Under the pieces are notes generated by a model. The model ran no database searches, was not told the origin of the DNA, and saw nothing but the letters and a program-made list of their open reading frames with translations. DNA of 33,132 nt from a virus. Position 1 is the stretch's first letter; every line of letters begins with the position of its first letter. A program made the position numbers and the translations under genes. Positions 31,010 through 33,132 of this stretch are shown piece after piece. The stretch spans positions 1 through 33,132 of the IMG/VR virus record IMGVR_UViG_3300036766_000213; one strand, written 5' to 3'.

Positions 31010-31039
31010 TTGACATCGTAATGATGTATCAGATAGGGT
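31010..31039 (+). promoter_or_regulatory. Rightward promoter P2 with same operator half-sites
   Basis: TTGACA at 31010-31015 and weak TAGGGT at 31034-31039 (18-bp spacing). GTATCAGATAG at 31026-31036 is one base off the P1 palindrome. The shared ATGTATCAGATA suggests a common regulator. Confidence 0.5.
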
Positions 31040-31098
31040 AGCAGCAGCTAGCAGCCAATACCGGCCCGCTAGGTAGCAGGAACAGAAAGGCTAGAACC

Positions 31099-31308
31099 AT
31101 GATCAGTTTTCAGCCGCCGTCGCCCTCGCCAGTCAATCACAATCGCCACATGGTGCAATCCGCTGCGCCAATGTCGCCAGCCCTGCCAGTGCGACCCTAC
31201 ACGGAATCGACCAAGGGCTGCACAGCGCAAGATCGGGCCGCGCTAATCCGAGCCGAGTATCTGGCGCGGGTCGCGGGGCGGGTCGCGGCGCGGGGGCTGG
31301 CATCGTGA
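31099..31308 (+). CDS. Small early protein, Pro-rich start
   Basis: 69-aa protein with AAAGG eight bases before the ATG. The first 35 residues are Pro/Ser-rich and disordered; the C-terminal 35 form a basic Ala/Arg helix (DRAALIRAEYLARVAGRVAAR). It could be a small nucleic-acid- or protein-binding factor; no family recognised. Its TGA stop overlaps the GTG start of the next gene (GTGA). Confidence 0.5.
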   Translation: MISFQPPSPSPVNHNRHMVQSAAPMSPALPVRPYTESTKGCTAQDRAALIRAEYLARVAGRVAARGLAS

Positions 31309-31574
31309 GCAAGCGCCATCGGGACGCATTGGTGATTTGGGAGAGCGGCGCAGTCAACGTGCGAGCTATCGCGACGGCCATTGCCGCAGCTTGTGCAGAG
31401 GTGAGGGCAGAGCAAAAAGACCGTCCAGAGGACGATGCTGCCGTGCGCCTAATGACCGCGCAATTGGCGAGCTTGTGCCGTGTCGATTCCTCTGGCGATT
31501 TGCTCGGGGATGCAATGACTGTAGAACGCGCTCTAGTCATTTGCCGCAGCTGGGCAGGCAAGGCGACATCGTGA
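31305..31574 (+). CDS. Small early protein, helical
   Basis: 89-aa protein from a GTG that overlaps the previous stop by 4 nt. Two helical stretches (VRAIATAIAAACAEVRAEQ and DAAVRLMTAQLASLCRV) with a few Cys (two or more, not in a zinc pattern). Function unknown. Coupled by GTGA to the next gene as well. Confidence 0.5.
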   Translation: MSKRHRDALVIWESGAVNVRAIATAIAAACAEVRAEQKDRPEDDAAVRLMTAQLASLCRVDSSGDLLGDAMTVERALVICRSWAGKATS

Positions 31575-31885
31575 GACACACCCGCGCATGGTGCGACGCG
31601 TCCGGCTTGTACATTGGATTCCCGCGACGTTGCCGCAGGGCTGTAGTCAATCGCGATTTTGGTGCTACAGCGTGGCGCATCTATCAGCGAGAGTGTGCCA
31701 AGCACGGCGGGGCGCTCGACTGGCCCACGTTCGCCTATCTCCGGCCTGTGCTCGCACAAGTTTGCCGCCGTCTCTGGTACAGGTACAGCCCAGAGAGTGT
31801 GCCAATGATCGCGCGGAGTGTACCAGCCCCGCCACCGTATGTGATGAACAGCCATTACTACGGACAGACAAACAGGGAGAGCTAA
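31571..31885 (+). CDS. Small early protein, GTGA-coupled
   Basis: 104-aa protein whose GTG at 31571 overlaps the previous TGA. Starting further upstream in this frame would produce an Arg/Cys-rich shadow of the previous gene, so the GTG is preferred. The product is basic, rich in Arg, Tyr and Trp (FGATAWRIYQRECAKHGG, RPVLAQVCRRLWYRYSPE) and ends in a Pro/Tyr-rich tail. No known domain. Confidence 0.55.
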   Translation: MRHTRAWCDASGLYIGFPRRCRRAVVNRDFGATAWRIYQRECAKHGGALDWPTFAYLRPVLAQVCRRLWYRYSPESVPMIARSVPAPPPYVMNSHYYGQTNRES

Positions 31886-31889
31886 GACC

Positions 31890-32330
31890 ATGCAAGTATG
31901 GGGCGCTACAGCAACACAGTTAGCAGATGCAGCATATCGGTGCGGGTTGGTACTCTCCGGCCCGCATGGCGGAGGTCAGCCCCGAGCGCAGGGGCGCAGT
32001 CTGATATGTCGGCTGAAACTCGGACCCGTGACAGGCGTGACAGGCTCTCGACCGTACCAGCGGCGCAGTCTAGACAATCGCCAGCAGGTCGCGGTGGTCT
32101 GCTGGCACGGCCACCGGGATTGGATGCGGGAGGTATACCGCGTTGCGCCAGATGCGAGGATCAAGACGGCCCTCGCGGACTATCGCGGCGCGGTGGATTT
32201 TGAGGCGCGGTACAGGTCAACACAAGATGCATACGGCGACGTGTGGTGTGAGTGTGGCCAAATGACGAAGCGGGGTTGGATAGTGGGGCATGGTGACAGC
32301 GCCCGACACCGTGGTGGGTGTGCCAAATGA
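31890..32330 (+). CDS. Early protein with possible C-terminal zinc site
   Basis: 146-aa protein; GGGAG lies upstream of the ATG, 4 bp after the previous stop. The central part (VAVVCWHGHRDWMREVYRV, TALADYRGAVDFEARYR) looks globular. The C-terminal WCECGQMTKRGWIVGHGD followed by ARHRGGCAK has Cys-x-Cys, two His and a last Cys and may bind zinc. It ends in ATGA overlap with the next gene, whose N-terminus (MTRGGWRV) resembles this one's internal MTKRGWIV, marking a local duplication. Confidence 0.55.
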   Translation: MQVWGATATQLADAAYRCGLVLSGPHGGGQPRAQGRSLICRLKLGPVTGVTGSRPYQRRSLDNRQQVAVVCWHGHRDWMREVYRVAPDARIKTALADYRGAVDFEARYRSTQDAYGDVWCECGQMTKRGWIVGHGDSARHRGGCAK

Positions 32331-32662
32331 CGCGTGGAGGTTGGAGAGTCACATACGACACCGTAACGGCAGAGTCTGCGGAGTCTGGGGAGTTTGCGGA
32401 AAGCGGATGGGCATCGGCGGGCGGATGGAAGTCTCCTGCCGATGACAGGGCCGCCGCAGAAGAACGGCATACGCTTCGCGAAGCAATTTCCATCGCAGGT
32501 GGTGGCCTGTATGACGCTGGACGTTGGTTCGCATCTCGTGACAGCGAAATAGATTATGGCACTGGCGACGAAACGACATATTCAATTCATCCGCCGACTA
32601 CTATCACTGCGGCGAGCTATCGCCGAGTAGCACGGCTCGTATGTGGTGGGTGGGCCAAATGA
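32327..32662 (+). CDS. Early protein of unknown function
   Basis: 111-aa protein from the ATG at 32327 that overlaps the preceding TGA; an upstream GTG nine bases before is less likely. The middle is Ala/Glu/Ser-rich with AAEERHTLREAISIAGGGLYDAG and then DSEIDYGTGDETTYSIHP. A DxxTG...E..SxH-type segment of this shape recurs, as far as I recall, in small conserved phage proteins of unknown role. It ends ...GGWAK, like the previous gene's ...GGCAK. ATGA overlap with the next gene. Confidence 0.55.
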   Translation: MTRGGWRVTYDTVTAESAESGEFAESGWASAGGWKSPADDRAAAEERHTLREAISIAGGGLYDAGRWFASRDSEIDYGTGDETTYSIHPPTTITAASYRRVARLVCGGWAK

Positions 32663-32757
32663 CTCCGCACGATGACGGACAGCCGGTTTTTGTCATCTCC
32701 AGGCCACGGATAGCAGCGACAGTGACAGTGACAGCGGGCGGCCGCAATGGATCATGA
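32659..32757 (+). CDS. Very short ORF linking two early genes
   Basis: 32-aa ORF with the same ATGA overlap and the same GGCCAAATGAC junction as its predecessor. The product (MTPHDDGQPVFVISRPR, then a Thr/Val stretch) has no recognised feature. It runs into the start of the next gene by 11 nt. It may be a coupled leader peptide or simply a remnant. Confidence 0.35.
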   Translation: MTPHDDGQPVFVISRPRIAATVTVTAGGRNGS

Positions 32758-32983
32758 GGAGGAGCTGGAGGCAATGGCCCGCTTCGCTGATTGGGATGTT
32801 GACATCCTACGCCGTGCCTTCTGCGATCCTTCAAAGCCTGTCGATCTTGCACAAGCGTACCAGACTGCAGGCGATTATTTTGGGTGGGAAAATCTCGACA
32901 GCTGTCCACTGACATTCGAGGATGCATGGACACTCCGCGAATTTATCGCCCGTCATATTGGGCTGGAGGCATCCGGTATATGA
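32747..32983 (+). CDS. Small acidic early protein
   Basis: 78-aa acidic, helical protein (DHEEELEAMARFADWD, VDLAQAYQTAGDYFGWENLD, EDAWTLREFIARHIG). The ATG lies just upstream of GAGGAGGAG, which is within the gene. Patterns of W/F and acids could suggest a small antirestriction- or inhibitor-type protein, but no specific family is recognised. ATGA overlap with the next gene. Confidence 0.5.
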   Translation: MDHEEELEAMARFADWDVDILRRAFCDPSKPVDLAQAYQTAGDYFGWENLDSCPLTFEDAWTLREFIARHIGLEASGI

Positions 32984-33132
32984 CAGATGCGCAGATTTGC
33001 CACGTAGTCGAACACGGCCCAGAGTACGGCGCCAGATTGACAGGCGAGGATAGCGGGCCGGTCGATTTGGACTGGCTCGACACGTGGGGCAATGGCGACG
33101 ATGACAGGGACAGCGACAACGACAACGACAGC
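32980..33132 (+). CDS. Partial early gene, Asp/Asn/Ser repeat at window edge
   Basis: At least 51 residues, open at the window end, starting at an ATG that overlaps the previous TGA. It begins MTDAQICHVVEHGPEYG and reaches DWLDTWGNGDDDRDSDNDNDS, an acidic repeat from a 6-bp array (33097-33132). The rest of the gene lies outside the window, so its function cannot be judged. Confidence 0.5.
   Translation, partial: MTDAQICHVVEHGPEYGARLTGEDSGPVDLDWLDTWGNGDDDRDSDNDNDS
33097..33132. repeat. Hexanucleotide array at right edge (Asp-Ser/Asp-Asn)
   Basis: Six units of GACGAT, GACAGG, GACAGC, GACAAC type, continuing past the window end. Confidence 0.75.

Noticed and set aside
31337-31570. N-terminal extension of the 104-aa early protein
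   Set aside because: It is an Arg/Cys-rich shadow of the previous gene; the GTGA junction at 31571 is the better start.

Overview
This window is most of the virion and packaging half of a tailed double-stranded DNA bacteriophage with an HK97-type head and a long, probably non-contractile tail, plus the start of a second, oppositely transcribed operon. No rRNA, tRNA, CRISPR array or bacterial housekeeping gene was found. The DNA is fairly GC-rich, genes are packed tightly with 1-14 nt overlaps, and most starts have an AGGAG-like ribosome binding site. No sheath gene was seen, and the tape-measure protein is 869 aa. By the usual rule of about 0.15 nm per residue this predicts a tail of roughly 130 nm, so a siphovirus-like particle is the simplest reading.

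Layout. From about 30.3 kb down to 0.2 kb everything is on the minus strand. In transcription order it runs: an HU/IHF-like DNA-binding protein with a Ser/Arg/His/Gln repeat linker; two Sec-signal-peptide proteins that look like virion or fibre proteins; three small proteins (two membrane plus coiled coil, one Cys-rich); a zinc-ribbon protein in the small-terminase position; TerL; a 2-TM protein; portal; prohead protease; major capsid protein; an acidic-repeat protein; head-tail connector and tail-completion proteins; a large tail tube protein; tape measure; tail-tip and hub proteins; several beta-rich structural proteins; a repeat-built fibre; and a glycosyltransferase. At the far left a short plus-strand ORF converges on this unit. 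From 30.7 kb rightwards a plus-strand operon of very small genes of unknown function starts, many joined by ATGA or GTGA overlaps, and it runs off the window.

Between the two divergent units (30.3-30.7 kb) lies a probable replication origin: ten 9-mers of the TTTTCCACA type on both strands, often 10-12 bp apart. Two rightward promoter-like sites that share a TATC-A-GATA palindrome lie beyond it.

Four themes stand out. (1) A domain of about 70 aa with an S/T-x-TR...YNG...PATPATG signature is inserted in four unrelated proteins: capsid (in the predicted E-loop), tail tube, tail hub, and the exported fibre-like protein. (2) Two virion-like proteins carry Sec signal peptides and paired cysteines. 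(3) The HU-like protein has a Trp/His-rich arm in place of the usual RNP arm. (4) Short tandem repeats pervade the DNA: 6-bp arrays mostly in genes, giving different dipeptide polymers, and 7-bp or 11-bp arrays in spacers.

Host. It cannot be named from this sequence. Heptanucleotide spacer repeats and TTTTCCACA-type DnaA boxes are both known from cyanobacteria, so a cyanobacterial (or other filamentous phototroph) host is a testable guess, not a conclusion. Lysis enzymes, replication proteins, integrase and repressor were not seen and presumably lie outside the window.
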